Assembly: GCA_948441955.1 (NCBI GenBank)
Contig: CAOJQZ010000077.1
Location: forward strand, 1 to 10,762
DNA length: 10,762 bases
Reading direction: 5' to 3'
Origin: an uncultured Lachnospiraceae bacterium
GTDB taxonomy: Bacteria; Bacillota; Clostridia; Lachnospirales; Lachnospiraceae
In this document: piece by piece, positions 1 to 6,982 of the stretch
Numbering within the stretch: position 1 is the first letter of the stretch
Layout of the letters: each line of letters opens with the position of its first letter
Program-made: the position numbers and the translations under genes
The notes under the pieces: model-generated
Seen by the model: the letters and a program-made list of their open reading frames with translations, nothing else
What the model was told of the DNA's origin: nothing
Database searches by the model: none

Positions 1-34
1 TGTTGACCTGGAATATTTGGTAATGTGTGCATAG
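1..34 (+). CDS. C-terminal tail of an upstream gene (partial, 5' end outside window)
   Basis: The frame beginning at base 2 is open from the window edge and reads V-D-L-E-Y-L-V-M-C-A before a TAG at 32-34. The stop lies directly in front of the SD site of the next gene, which is how genes are packed elsewhere in this cluster. Ten codons are too few to identify the product. The D-L-E ending resembles the end of sugar cytidylyltransferases (PseF/NeuA type), which would fit the next two genes, but that is only a guess. Another frame (from base 3) stops at 21-23 and cannot be excluded. Confidence 0.4.
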   Translation, partial: VDLEYLVMCA

Positions 35-41
35 GGTGAGG
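35..41 (+). promoter_or_regulatory. Ribosome binding site deciding the GNAT start
   Basis: GGTGAGG lies 8 nt before the ATG at 50 but only 2 nt before the ATG at 44. The spacing favours the downstream ATG as the real start. Confidence 0.6.
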
Positions 42-49
42 TTATGGGA

Positions 50-517
50 ATGATAACTTTACGTTGTGCAGAGAGAGAAGATGCATTATTTTTATTCGAT
101 TTAACAAACGATCCTGAATATAGGAAAAATTCATTGAATTCTGACATGATTATGTATGAAAGTCATGTTGAATGGCTGGACGAGATACTTGGCTCAAAAA
201 ACAGGAAGTTATATATCTTGGTAGATGATACGGAACCCATAGGTCAAGGGCGCTTGGAATTAACTGGAGATGTATGCAGAATCAGCTATAGCATTATTCC
301 TGAACGACGTGGATGCGGATATGGGGAGACTTTAATACGGTTGTTGAATAATGCAATGCTGGAAGACTTTCCCACATGTACGTGCAGCTATGGGGAAGTT
401 TTAAAAAATAATATTTCTTCACAGAAAATTTTTGAGAAACTGGGATATAGTGCAAAAGAGTATAAAGATTACTTTTGTTATAAAAAACAGGTCACGCATT
501 ATGATGTTAATTTATGA
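50..517 (+). CDS. pseH: GNAT N-acetyltransferase, PseH-like (acetylates the 4-amino group of a UDP-aminosugar)
   Basis: This is a 155-residue single-domain GNAT protein. It would transfer acetyl from acetyl-CoA to UDP-4-amino-4,6-dideoxy-N-acetyl-altrosamine in the cytosol, the step just before PseG in pseudaminic acid synthesis. Visible signs are an N-terminal M-I-T-L-R strand, an N-D-P-E-Y-R segment near residues 20-25 typical of PseH-like and RimJ-like GNATs, and the acetyl-CoA pyrophosphate-binding motif R-R-G-C-G-Y-G at about 86-92 (pattern R-x-x-G-x-G). A C-terminal N-x-x-S-x-x-I-F-E-K-L-G-Y stretch is usual in the fold. The length matches PseH (about 160 aa). Start 50 is preferred over the ATG at 44 because of SD spacing. 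The substrate is inferred mainly from the adjacent pseG, 28 nt downstream; acetylation of another 4-aminosugar nucleotide is possible. The GNAT fold is near certain, the PseH role moderate. Confidence 0.85.
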   Translation: MITLRCAEREDALFLFDLTNDPEYRKNSLNSDMIMYESHVEWLDEILGSKNRKLYILVDDTEPIGQGRLELTGDVCRISYSIIPERRGCGYGETLIRLLNNAMLEDFPTCTCSYGEVLKNNISSQKIFEKLGYSAKEYKDYFCYKKQVTHYDVNL

Positions 518-545
518 AGAAATAAGAAAAGAGTGTGATAAATAA

Positions 546-1568
546 ATGCTGTATATCAGAGTGGACATGAATGAAACTATCGCGACGGGGCATGTAATGC
601 GCTGCCTGTCAATTGCATATGCTGCAAGATGCCAGGGTGAGGAGACAACTTTTTTGCTTGCGGACAGTCGGGCAGTGGGTATTTTGAAAGAATGGGATTT
701 TCCATATATTATTCTCAATACCTGTTGGAATGAGATGGATTCTGAACTGCCTGTTCTAAAAAAAATAATCTTTGAAAGGGAAATAGAGTGTCTGCTGATT
801 GACAGCTATCAGGTTACGGAGAATTATTTGAGGCAAATAAGTGACAGGACTAGAACAGTATATATAGATGACGTAAATTCTTTTTTGTATCCGGTAGATG
901 CAATTATTTGTTATGCAAGTTATTGGAAAAAATTCCAATACGATATGCGCTATCCTGGAAAGGGCTTGCTGTTGGGACCTGCGTATGTTCCCTTGAGAAA
1001 AGAATTCAGCCAATGTTCTGCAAAACAGATAAAGCCGGAGGTGGAAAATCTGGTTTTGGTGTCGGGAGGTACGGACAGGTATGATGTGCTGAACCGCCTG
1101 CTTGGAAGAATAGAAAAGGAAAACTATAAACAGATCGTAGTTATTTGCGGTACTTACTACCCTAAATATGAGCATATTTGTGAGAAGTATAAAAAATATG
1201 AAAATGTAAAAATTTTCATGGCGGTCAGAGACATGAAATTTTACCTGGATATGGCAGATTTAATTGTTACGGCAGGCGGAACGACTTTGTATGAGATATG
1301 CGCGGTTGGAACACCGGCAATTTCCTATTCTATTGCAGACAATCAGCTGGATAATGCGAAAAGCCTGCATGAAGATGAGATAATAGATTATGCAGGGGAT
1401 GCGAGATGGGATGATATTGTTGGTAATATTTTGAGCCTTTTAAAATTATACCATAGAAATTATACGCTACGCGAAAAGAGATCGTTTAAAATGCAGGCTC
1501 TGATAGATGGAGAAGGAGCCCGACGCATAGCTGAATTTTTAGTAAAGAATAAAAATTTTGAAGAGTAG
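546..1568 (+). CDS. pseG: PseG-like UDP-2,4-diacetamido-2,4,6-trideoxy-altropyranose hydrolase
   Basis: This 340-residue cytosolic enzyme has a MurG-like GT-B fold. In the known family it removes UDP from UDP-2,4-diacetamido-2,4,6-trideoxy-beta-L-altrose, releasing the free sugar that PseI condenses with phosphoenolpyruvate. The N terminus carries the family signature R-V-D-M-N-E followed by T-G-H-V-M-R-C (14-20); His16 matches the catalytic histidine of characterised PseG. Further landmarks are L-L-I-D-S-Y (83-88), L-L-G-P-x-Y-V-P-L-R (142-151), the inter-domain loop S-G-G-T-D (173-177), the UDP-binding A-G-G-T-T-L-Y-E (243-250) and D-N-Q (265-267). The length fits the family. The SD is weak (AAGAAAAGAG, about 523-532), but the signature begins at this ATG, so the start is secure. 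It follows the PseH-like gene after 28 nt, consistent with co-transcription. SpsG, a PseG homologue of Bacillus spore-coat glycan synthesis, is an alternative name for the same family. Confidence 0.9.
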   Translation: MLYIRVDMNETIATGHVMRCLSIAYAARCQGEETTFLLADSRAVGILKEWDFPYIILNTCWNEMDSELPVLKKIIFEREIECLLIDSYQVTENYLRQISDRTRTVYIDDVNSFLYPVDAIICYASYWKKFQYDMRYPGKGLLLGPAYVPLRKEFSQCSAKQIKPEVENLVLVSGGTDRYDVLNRLLGRIEKENYKQIVVICGTYYPKYEHICEKYKKYENVKIFMAVRDMKFYLDMADLIVTAGGTTLYEICAVGTPAISYSIADNQLDNAKSLHEDEIIDYAGDARWDDIVGNILSLLKLYHRNYTLREKRSFKMQALIDGEGARRIAEFLVKNKNFEE

Positions 1569-1627
1569 AAGGAATACATTGCGGATATCGAAAGGGAAAG
1601 TGTTTTTATATAGTTTAGATTTAGAGT

Positions 1628-1633
1628 GGAGAG
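1628..1633 (+). promoter_or_regulatory. Ribosome binding site deciding the GTG start at 1639
   Basis: GGAGAG ends 5 nt before a GTG at 1639. The upstream in-frame TTG at 1558 has no comparable site. This argues that the first 27 codons of the longest frame are untranslated. Confidence 0.6.
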
Positions 1634-1638
1634 AAAAA

Positions 1639-3717
1639 GTGAATATAAGAATAAAAAATCAAAAAGAAAAAATTTATAGTTACTTATACAGGAGTCCAGG
1701 ATTGTCTGCTTTTATTATAAATGCATTATTCGTAGTATTTATATTGTTGTTTTGTTCTGTAGAATTTGAATCAAACGATGATGCCGCTATGTCAGGGATA
1801 CTGTATGGAGTAAATACAGGGTATTATAGCGCGCATCTTGTTTTTGTCAATTGTTGGATTGGGCTGCTTTTGAAAGCATTGATGAGCGTGGCTCCGGTTA
1901 TTCCATGGTATTCTGTGTTAATGTATATAATATTGTTCCTCTCATATTATGCAGTCTCGTATTGTCTTATAAAAAAAGACAATTTTTGGGGAACATGTGT
2001 CAGTCTGGTTTTTCTTTTGTTTTATGGATACCATACTTATGTGACTCTGCAGTTTACGGAAGTTGCTGCGGTGTCAACAATAGCAGGTATTGTATTGCTG
2101 TTTACTGCGCTGGAGGAAAAAAAGCTCAGTAAATGGCAGGCAATGCTGGCTTTTTTATTGCTATTGTTTGGAGCGGGATACCGTTTTTCTATGTTTGCCT
2201 GCGCTTTTATCATCATGAGCGGGTATGGTATTTATGAGCTTGTTAAACATTATAAAGATAAAAGCAATTTCCTCCGATGGTTTTTTCGGTGTATGATTAT
2301 GTTTGGGGTTTCGATAATCATTTGTTTTGGTCTTGAAGCTGCCGACAGATACGAATACAACAACAATGATTTATATAAGGAGTATGTAAAGTTTAACAGC
2401 TACCGGGCGATTTTGATGGATTATGGCTTTCCGGATTATGACGAGTACCAAGATGTTTATCAGCGGCTGAATATTTCGGAAGAGGACATGCAGTTTTTTA
2501 AGTCATGGAATTTTGCGGATCCGGATGTTTTTACAACAGACGTGGTAGTTACGCTGGGGAAGATTAAAGCAGACGACAGGCCGGAGATTAATGGAGAATT
2601 TGTTGGAGAATTTTTTTCCTGGTTTCCGGTACGGCTTTTAAAGTATAATTGGCTGCCGGGATTTTTATTGACTTGTGTTTTTGCATTTTTATGCAGTAAC
2701 AATAAATTTTCACATCTTTATATCGTTTACGAGATTTTGGCCTTAGGCGCCATACAATTTTATTTGTTTTATAAAGGCAGATATTTAATATCCCGGGTTG
2801 ATATAGGCCTCTTTTTTGCGGCGTCGGTTGTTATTGGAACGATTATGTTGGATATGGGTCCTAAGTATAGAATAGATAAACGAATGGCTCTGTCTGTTGC
2901 GTCTATTGTATTATTAACATTGTGTCCAGGCTGGTATAAGGAAAATAAACAGGATGAAACAGAGATTAAAGAGCAGCAGAGGGCGTGGGAAGTAACAAGA
3001 CTCTTAAACGAGGACAAGGAAAAGCTTTATCTATGTTCCGTTGGAAGTGTGCAGGGGGCATATGGAGTGTGGGATGTTATTTCTCCTGGAAGGCAGTCAA
3101 ATTCGTGCAGCCTTGGAGGATGGCGTACATATTCCCCGACATCAATCGAGGTATTAAGGGAATATGGCGTGGATAATCCATTTAGAGATATGGTCGACAA
3201 TCCAGATATTTATCTGGCTGATAAAAAATATGCAGATATGATCACCGCATATATTTCCCGGCATTATAATGAAAATGTATATGCTTGTTCCGTAAAAAAT
3301 ATAAAGGGAGTATTTTTTTACAAATTATTATCTAAAGAAGTCTGTTTAGATACTTCTGATTGTGCAGAGCTGCCAGAGAGGCTGAATGTATCTTTCCAGG
3401 CGGAACGGGAAGAAGAAATGATATCGGTGGACGGATATGTTTATATTGACGGCCAGAGTTCGTACCAAGGAGAAACATATGCCGTATTAGAAGATTCGGA
3501 AGGCAATCAGACATGCTGTCCCATGAGGCAGTATGAGAATCCGGATTATAAAGAAGATTTACACGGACAATATTCAGGATATTGGACGCCTGAGTCAATC
3601 GAGAGTCCCCTTTCCTGTAAAATAAAAATTTACTATAAAAACGGTGATTCCTTATATTGTGTATGGGAAGAAGAGATAGATGAAGCGCAAGATATAAGAG
3701 GTGACAAATATGACTAA
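1639..3717 (+). CDS. Large multi-pass membrane protein, GT-C glycosyltransferase-like, with C-terminal beta domain
   Basis: From the GTG start this is 692 residues; the longest frame (TTG 1558) would give 719 and overlap pseG by 11 nt. A first membrane helix (about 23-40) is followed by S-N-D-D (45-48), an acidic pair in the first outside loop as in GT-C enzymes, which use polyprenyl-phosphate sugars. About ten more hydrophobic segments follow between 65 and 430, interrupted by a polar loop at about 233-335. From about 431 the protein is soluble; residues about 585-680 look like a beta-sandwich (V-D-G-Y-V-Y-I-D-G near the start, Y-S-G-Y at 645-648) of the kind attached to other surface-glycan membrane proteins. 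Its place between pseG and a sialyltransferase-like gene implies work on the same glycan. The precise reaction is unknown. It could be a glycosyltransferase, or less likely a polymerase. I recognise the architecture, not a named family. Confidence 0.8.
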   Translation: MNIRIKNQKEKIYSYLYRSPGLSAFIINALFVVFILLFCSVEFESNDDAAMSGILYGVNTGYYSAHLVFVNCWIGLLLKALMSVAPVIPWYSVLMYIILFLSYYAVSYCLIKKDNFWGTCVSLVFLLFYGYHTYVTLQFTEVAAVSTIAGIVLLFTALEEKKLSKWQAMLAFLLLLFGAGYRFSMFACAFIIMSGYGIYELVKHYKDKSNFLRWFFRCMIMFGVSIIICFGLEAADRYEYNNNDLYKEYVKFNSYRAILMDYGFPDYDEYQDVYQRLNISEEDMQFFKSWNFADPDVFTTDVVVTLGKIKADDRPEINGEFVGEFFSWFPVRLLKYNWLPGFLLTCVFAFLCSNNKFSHLYIVYEILALGAIQFYLFYKGRYLISRVDIGLFFAASVVIGTIMLDMGPKYRIDKRMALSVASIVLLTLCPGWYKENKQDETEIKEQQRAWEVTRLLNEDKEKLYLCSVGSVQGAYGVWDVISPGRQSNSCSLGGWRTYSPTSIEVLREYGVDNPFRDMVDNPDIYLADKKYADMITAYISRHYNENVYACSVKNIKGVFFYKLLSKEVCLDTSDCAELPERLNVSFQAEREEEMISVDGYVYIDGQSSYQGETYAVLEDSEGNQTCCPMRQYENPDYKEDLHGQYSGYWTPESIESPLSCKIKIYYKNGDSLYCVWEEEIDEAQDIRGDKYD
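3697..3704 (+). promoter_or_regulatory. Ribosome binding site deciding the ATG start at 3710
   Basis: AGAGGTGA ends 5 nt before ATG 3710. A GTG at 3702-3704 lies inside this SD but is in another frame, and the GTG at 3701-3703 of the longest frame also overlaps the SD, so neither can use it as a ribosome site. The SD is within the end of the preceding gene. Confidence 0.65.
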
Positions 3718-4837
3718 TAAGAAAAAGGGGGTTGTATTAGTTTACAATCCACATAATCTGCACCAGTTTCTATGGTATTACTGTACATATGGAAAGGAAT
3801 ACAGCTGGACGGCCATAAGTCTGCCTAATGGCTATAAGGGCGAATACATGAGCAGTTACTGCGAAAAAAGCGGCATATTTGAAAAGGTTATTAAAAGCAG
3901 CCTGAATTTTCAAACGATGTCTGCAAAAGAGAAGCTTCCGTTTTTCATAAAAATGTGTCTATATGCTATAACAGGCAAACAGCGAAAATATTATAAGAAA
4001 TTCATTGAACAGTTTATTCCATATGATGATTATGACATCGCAGTAGTACTTACAGATATAGGAATTGTATCAGGTATGTTTATAGGAGCCGGCTATGAGA
4101 AAAAAACGGTAATTATGGAAGACGGGACAGGCGATTATGCCGCCCGTCCAGATTATTATATTTTGAAGCGATTAGGAAACTTTCATGATTGGCAGGGATT
4201 TCTGACCGCTAAAATGGGTTATTCAAATCCGGCCCATTATTATAAGCTTAAGACGACAAGATATTGTGAGAAATTCAGCAGCAATCCGGAGAAAATGCAG
4301 TATAGAGATTATAAAAGTATAAACAGGCTATTTGATATGTCTGATACAGACGAGGTATTGTTTCAAGATATAAACAAAAAGATCTATGAGGAAATCGTTT
4401 CATGTGATTTTGAGAAGGCGGAGGCTGTCGTTTTTACGAATCGGTTTCAGGATTTTACCCGTGATGCTGAAATATATATAGAAAAATTTCAGGATTATAT
4501 TAACAGAAACTATAAAAGCATTATTATTAAACGTCATCCAAGAGACGAAACAAACTATGTTTTTCATTCTGATGTAACGGTGCAGGAAATTGATAATTCC
4601 GTTCCTGCAGAAGTAATACTGCCCTATATAAAAGAAAAAAAGATTGTGTTTATGTTTACCTCCAGCATTATGCTGTACATGAATTCGTATCATTACACCT
4701 CTACGTTTTTATATTTTGAAGGGCTTTATGAAAAGAGTCGGGAAGCTGATTTTCCATTAAAATATATCACCAGACAGGCTATGGAAAAAAATATAAAAGA
4801 GTTTCATGTGGAAAACAGCACCATTATAGATTTATAA
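3710..4837 (+). CDS. Sialyltransferase-like GT-B glycosyltransferase (GT52/polysialyltransferase type), candidate nonulosonic acid transferase
   Basis: This 375-residue soluble protein has no membrane segment. It carries the three motif positions that define bacterial CMP-sialic acid-using GT-B transferases. These are an acidic D/E-D/E-G motif, here E-D-G at 137-139 (M-E-D-G-T-G-D-Y), an H-P motif, here K-R-H-P-R-D with His276-Pro277, and a Ser-Ser motif, here F-T-S-S-I-M with Ser318-Ser319. In those families the acidic residue acts as base, and the His and serines bind the CMP nucleotide. The N terminus (G-V-V-L-V-Y-N-P-H-N-L-H) resembles the first Rossmann strand and loop of such enzymes. 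The ATG overlaps the preceding stop by 8 nt, indicating translational coupling. Because PseH- and PseG-like genes lie upstream, the donor is inferred to be CMP-pseudaminic acid or a related nonulosonate rather than CMP-Neu5Ac. No CMP-sugar synthetase is visible in the window. Confidence 0.75.
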   Translation: MTNKKKGVVLVYNPHNLHQFLWYYCTYGKEYSWTAISLPNGYKGEYMSSYCEKSGIFEKVIKSSLNFQTMSAKEKLPFFIKMCLYAITGKQRKYYKKFIEQFIPYDDYDIAVVLTDIGIVSGMFIGAGYEKKTVIMEDGTGDYAARPDYYILKRLGNFHDWQGFLTAKMGYSNPAHYYKLKTTRYCEKFSSNPEKMQYRDYKSINRLFDMSDTDEVLFQDINKKIYEEIVSCDFEKAEAVVFTNRFQDFTRDAEIYIEKFQDYINRNYKSIIIKRHPRDETNYVFHSDVTVQEIDNSVPAEVILPYIKEKKIVFMFTSSIMLYMNSYHYTSTFLYFEGLYEKSREADFPLKYITRQAMEKNIKEFHVENSTIIDL

Positions 4838-4924
4838 CGGAATAATGTTTTCCGGTTGTATTTTATATCGAAATGGTTTAGTATAAAATAGTATTTGATG
4901 AATTTTTATAGGGAGATATGCAGA
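4838..4924 (+). other. Longest intergenic gap (87 nt), possible transcription-unit boundary
   Basis: This is the longest gene-free stretch in the window. It starts with a weak hairpin: AACGGAA at 4836-4842 can pair with TTCCGGTT at 4850-4857 with one bulged G. The following run (about 4859-4866) is T-rich but broken, so a terminator is not convincing. A poor promoter-like pair, TTGTAT at 4856-4861 and TAGTAT at 4879-4884 with 17-nt spacing, matches consensus at only 3 and 4 of 6 positions. The SD AGGGAG at 4910-4915 lies at its end. Confidence 0.3.
4910..4915 (+). promoter_or_regulatory. Ribosome binding site deciding the ATG start at 4925
   Basis: AGGGAG lies 9 nt before ATG 4925. The upstream in-frame TTG 4895 and ATG 4898 have only AT-rich sequence before them, and the GT2 fold begins immediately after 4925. 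Confidence 0.6.
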
Positions 4925-5872
4925 ATGTTATATTCAGTTGTAGTTCCGGTTTATAACTCAGCGCCAACCTTAGACGAATTATATAATCGTATAAAAGCGG
5001 TGTTCGAGATAGTAATTCATGAAGAATTCGAGTTAATTCTGGTGGACGATTTTTCACATGATACTTCTTTTTCTGTTATGCAGCGGCTCAGCGATATGGA
5101 TGAGCGCGTAAAATATATCAGGCTTGCCAAAAATCATGGGCAGCAGAAAGCCGTACTTTGTGGTATTGAACATACAAGAGGAGATTTTATTATTACTTTG
5201 GACGACGATTTACAGCATCCGCCGGAGGAAATACCAAAGCTTATTGCAGAAATGGAAGAAAATCCGGATATTGATGTTGTAATAGGAAGATATGATTCGA
5301 AAAAGCATAATATAGTAAGACGATTTGGGACAAAGCTTTTAGATAGTCTGTCCCGGCAGACTTTGGGAAAAAATAAGGATTTGAAATTAACAAGCTTTCG
5401 CCTCATGAAAGCATTTGTGGCGGAAAATTTGTCGGAGGTTAATTTGTACTCTCCAACGGTAGGGCATTGTCTTCTGGCAGTAGACGAGAGTATTGTCAAT
5501 GTGACCACCCATCATGATGTCAGAAAAGTCGGAAAGAGCGGATACAGCTTCAGCGGGCTGATTCGAAATTTTATGACACTCTTTTACACGAATACGGATT
5601 TACCGCTTCAGATTGTGGGAACAATAGGAACGATCAGTTTTATTGTGAGTATTCTGCTGACGTTTTTTTACCTGTTCAGGTATATGATCGGAGATATAAG
5701 GGTGTCGGGATGGATGACCCTGGTTATACTGGTATTGCTCATGAATGGCTTGTCGCTTCTTTCAGTGGGAATTATAGGCCGGTACTTAATGCTGAATATA
5801 CAGGAAACAAAACGGCTGCCTAAATATTCAATAAAAGAAAAAAATACAGATAGGATCAGGGGGAAAAAATGA
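4925..5872 (+). CDS. Polyprenyl-phosphate glycosyltransferase, GT2 family (GtrB/ArnC/DPM1-like)
   Basis: This 315-residue enzyme would transfer a sugar from a nucleotide donor to undecaprenyl phosphate at the inner membrane face. The catalytic GT-A domain starts at once with Y-S-V-V-V-P-V-Y-N (3-11). It continues with V-D-D-F-S-H-D (40-46, nucleotide-binding aspartates), N-H-G-Q-Q-K-A (70-76, typical of GtrB/DPM1 enzymes), the metal-binding L-D-D-D-L-Q-H-P (92-99) and R-K-V-G-K-S-G-Y-S (200-208). Two C-terminal membrane helices (about 229-253 and 262-287) match the two-helix GtrB/ArnC layout; the tail is basic. Its stop overlaps the next start as ATGA (5869-5872). The sugar is unknown. Nearby GT-C-like membrane proteins are plausible users of the lipid-linked sugar. 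No GtrA-type small flippase is present; the Wzx-like gene may serve instead. Confidence 0.88.
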   Translation: MLYSVVVPVYNSAPTLDELYNRIKAVFEIVIHEEFELILVDDFSHDTSFSVMQRLSDMDERVKYIRLAKNHGQQKAVLCGIEHTRGDFIITLDDDLQHPPEEIPKLIAEMEENPDIDVVIGRYDSKKHNIVRRFGTKLLDSLSRQTLGKNKDLKLTSFRLMKAFVAENLSEVNLYSPTVGHCLLAVDESIVNVTTHHDVRKVGKSGYSFSGLIRNFMTLFYTNTDLPLQIVGTIGTISFIVSILLTFFYLFRYMIGDIRVSGWMTLVILVLLMNGLSLLSVGIIGRYLMLNIQETKRLPKYSIKEKNTDRIRGKK

Positions 5873-6981
5873 AAAAGATATTAATTTTAGGTGTTGGAAA
5901 CGCACAGAAGGACATGATAGAGTTATGCAGGAAGAAAGGCATGTATATATATGCAGTCAGCAATACTTCAGGATATCTGGCAGAAAGGCTTGCAGACGAG
6001 TTTTATCAGATTGATATTGTTGATGTGGACGGGATCATAAAATTTGCAAAGGAGAAAGAGATTGACTATATTTATTCCGTCGGCTCAGACGTGGCCATGC
6101 CCACGGTTGCAAGAGCCAGTGAAGCTCTGGGGCTGCCGTGCTTTATTGACGAGCAGACAGCAGTTGCATGTAATCATAAGCAGCTGCTAAGGCAGGTGTT
6201 GAAGGAGAAGCATGTAGAAGGAAATATTCCTTATCAGATGATACAAAGCTCTGACGAAGAGATAAAGATTGATTTTCCGGTAATGATGAAGCCGTCGGAT
6301 TCCCAGGGGCAGAGGGGCGTCCGTAAGGTAAAGGATACAGATGAGCTGAAGAAGTATTTTGAAGATACATTAAAATTTTCCCGAGAAAAGAAAGTAATCC
6401 TTGAATCCTTTATTGATGGTGACGAGATTTCAGTGAATGTTTTTGTGAAGGACAGCGTTATAAAGTTCTATCTCATTTCAGACAGAAAGGTCTGGGAGGA
6501 ATATCCGGGAGGCATTATCCACGAACATATTATTCCAAGTAAATATGAGAAAGAACCGGAGACGGCAGAGCAAATTAAGACCCTTGTGGCAGATACGCTG
6601 GAAGCAGTCAATTTAAAAAACGGACCGGCATATTTTCAGATAAAAATAAGCAGTACGGGAAAGCCATATCTTATCGAAGTAACTCCGAGACTAGACGGTT
6701 GTCATATGTGGCGGCTGATTGAGTATACGACAGGGGTAAATCTTCTGGAGGCGTCCCTGGATCTGCTGGAAGGGAAACCATATAGTCAAAAAGAGCGATT
6801 TGATATACAGCCCTTTTCTCTTGAATTCATGTGCGGAAAGCCTGATACAGAATTCAGGAAGTCAAACCATGGGATACCTGAGAATGTATATATACAGTGG
6901 TATTATGAAGATGGGCAAAGAGTCCGGCGGATGAACGGATACTACGAGAAATGCGGTTATGTCATAAAAAAAGGAAGATAA
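5869..6981 (+). CDS. ATP-grasp ligase (carbamoyl-phosphate-synthetase-like)
   Basis: This 370-residue cytosolic ATP-grasp enzyme is expected to activate a carboxylate as acyl-phosphate and join it to an amine or similar nucleophile. An N-terminal Rossmann-like pre-ATP-grasp domain starts I-L-I-L-G-V-G-N-A-Q (4-13) and includes S-D-V-A-M-P-T-V-A. The ATP-grasp domain shows the ATP-binding lysine and loop P-V-M-M-K-P-S-D-S-Q-G-Q-R-G-V (137-151, Lys141), and the metal-binding end I-E-V-T-P-R-L-D-G (269-277). The usual Asn of the E-x-N-x-R signature is Thr272, which may be a subfamily trait. A strong SD, AGGGGGA at 5858-5864, and the ATGA overlap couple it to the GT2 gene. The next gene begins 1 nt after its stop. 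Such ligases occur in O-antigen and capsule loci, where they may add amino acids to sugars, but the substrate here cannot be read from the sequence. Confidence 0.85.
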   Translation: MKKILILGVGNAQKDMIELCRKKGMYIYAVSNTSGYLAERLADEFYQIDIVDVDGIIKFAKEKEIDYIYSVGSDVAMPTVARASEALGLPCFIDEQTAVACNHKQLLRQVLKEKHVEGNIPYQMIQSSDEEIKIDFPVMMKPSDSQGQRGVRKVKDTDELKKYFEDTLKFSREKKVILESFIDGDEISVNVFVKDSVIKFYLISDRKVWEEYPGGIIHEHIIPSKYEKEPETAEQIKTLVADTLEAVNLKNGPAYFQIKISSTGKPYLIEVTPRLDGCHMWRLIEYTTGVNLLEASLDLLEGKPYSQKERFDIQPFSLEFMCGKPDTEFRKSNHGIPENVYIQWYYEDGQRVRRMNGYYEKCGYVIKKGR

Positions 6982-6982
6982 T

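Noticed and set aside
756..1175. 139-codon open frame on the minus strand within pseG
   Set aside because: It lies fully inside a confidently identified gene, has no SD site or recognisable domain, and its composition is that of an antisense shadow.
1569..1638. Possible promoter before the large membrane gene (TTGCGG at 1579 and TATATA near 1607)
   Set aside because: Spacing is 22 nt, too long for a usual sigma-70/A promoter, and the -35 match is poor.
4836..4866. Rho-independent terminator after the sialyltransferase-like gene
   Set aside because: The stem is short with a bulge, has few G-C pairs, and the following T-rich run is broken by G and A.
5134..5508. 124-codon open frame on the minus strand within the GT2 gene
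   Set aside because: Antisense to the catalytic GT-A domain, which is clearly coding on the + strand; no independent signal.
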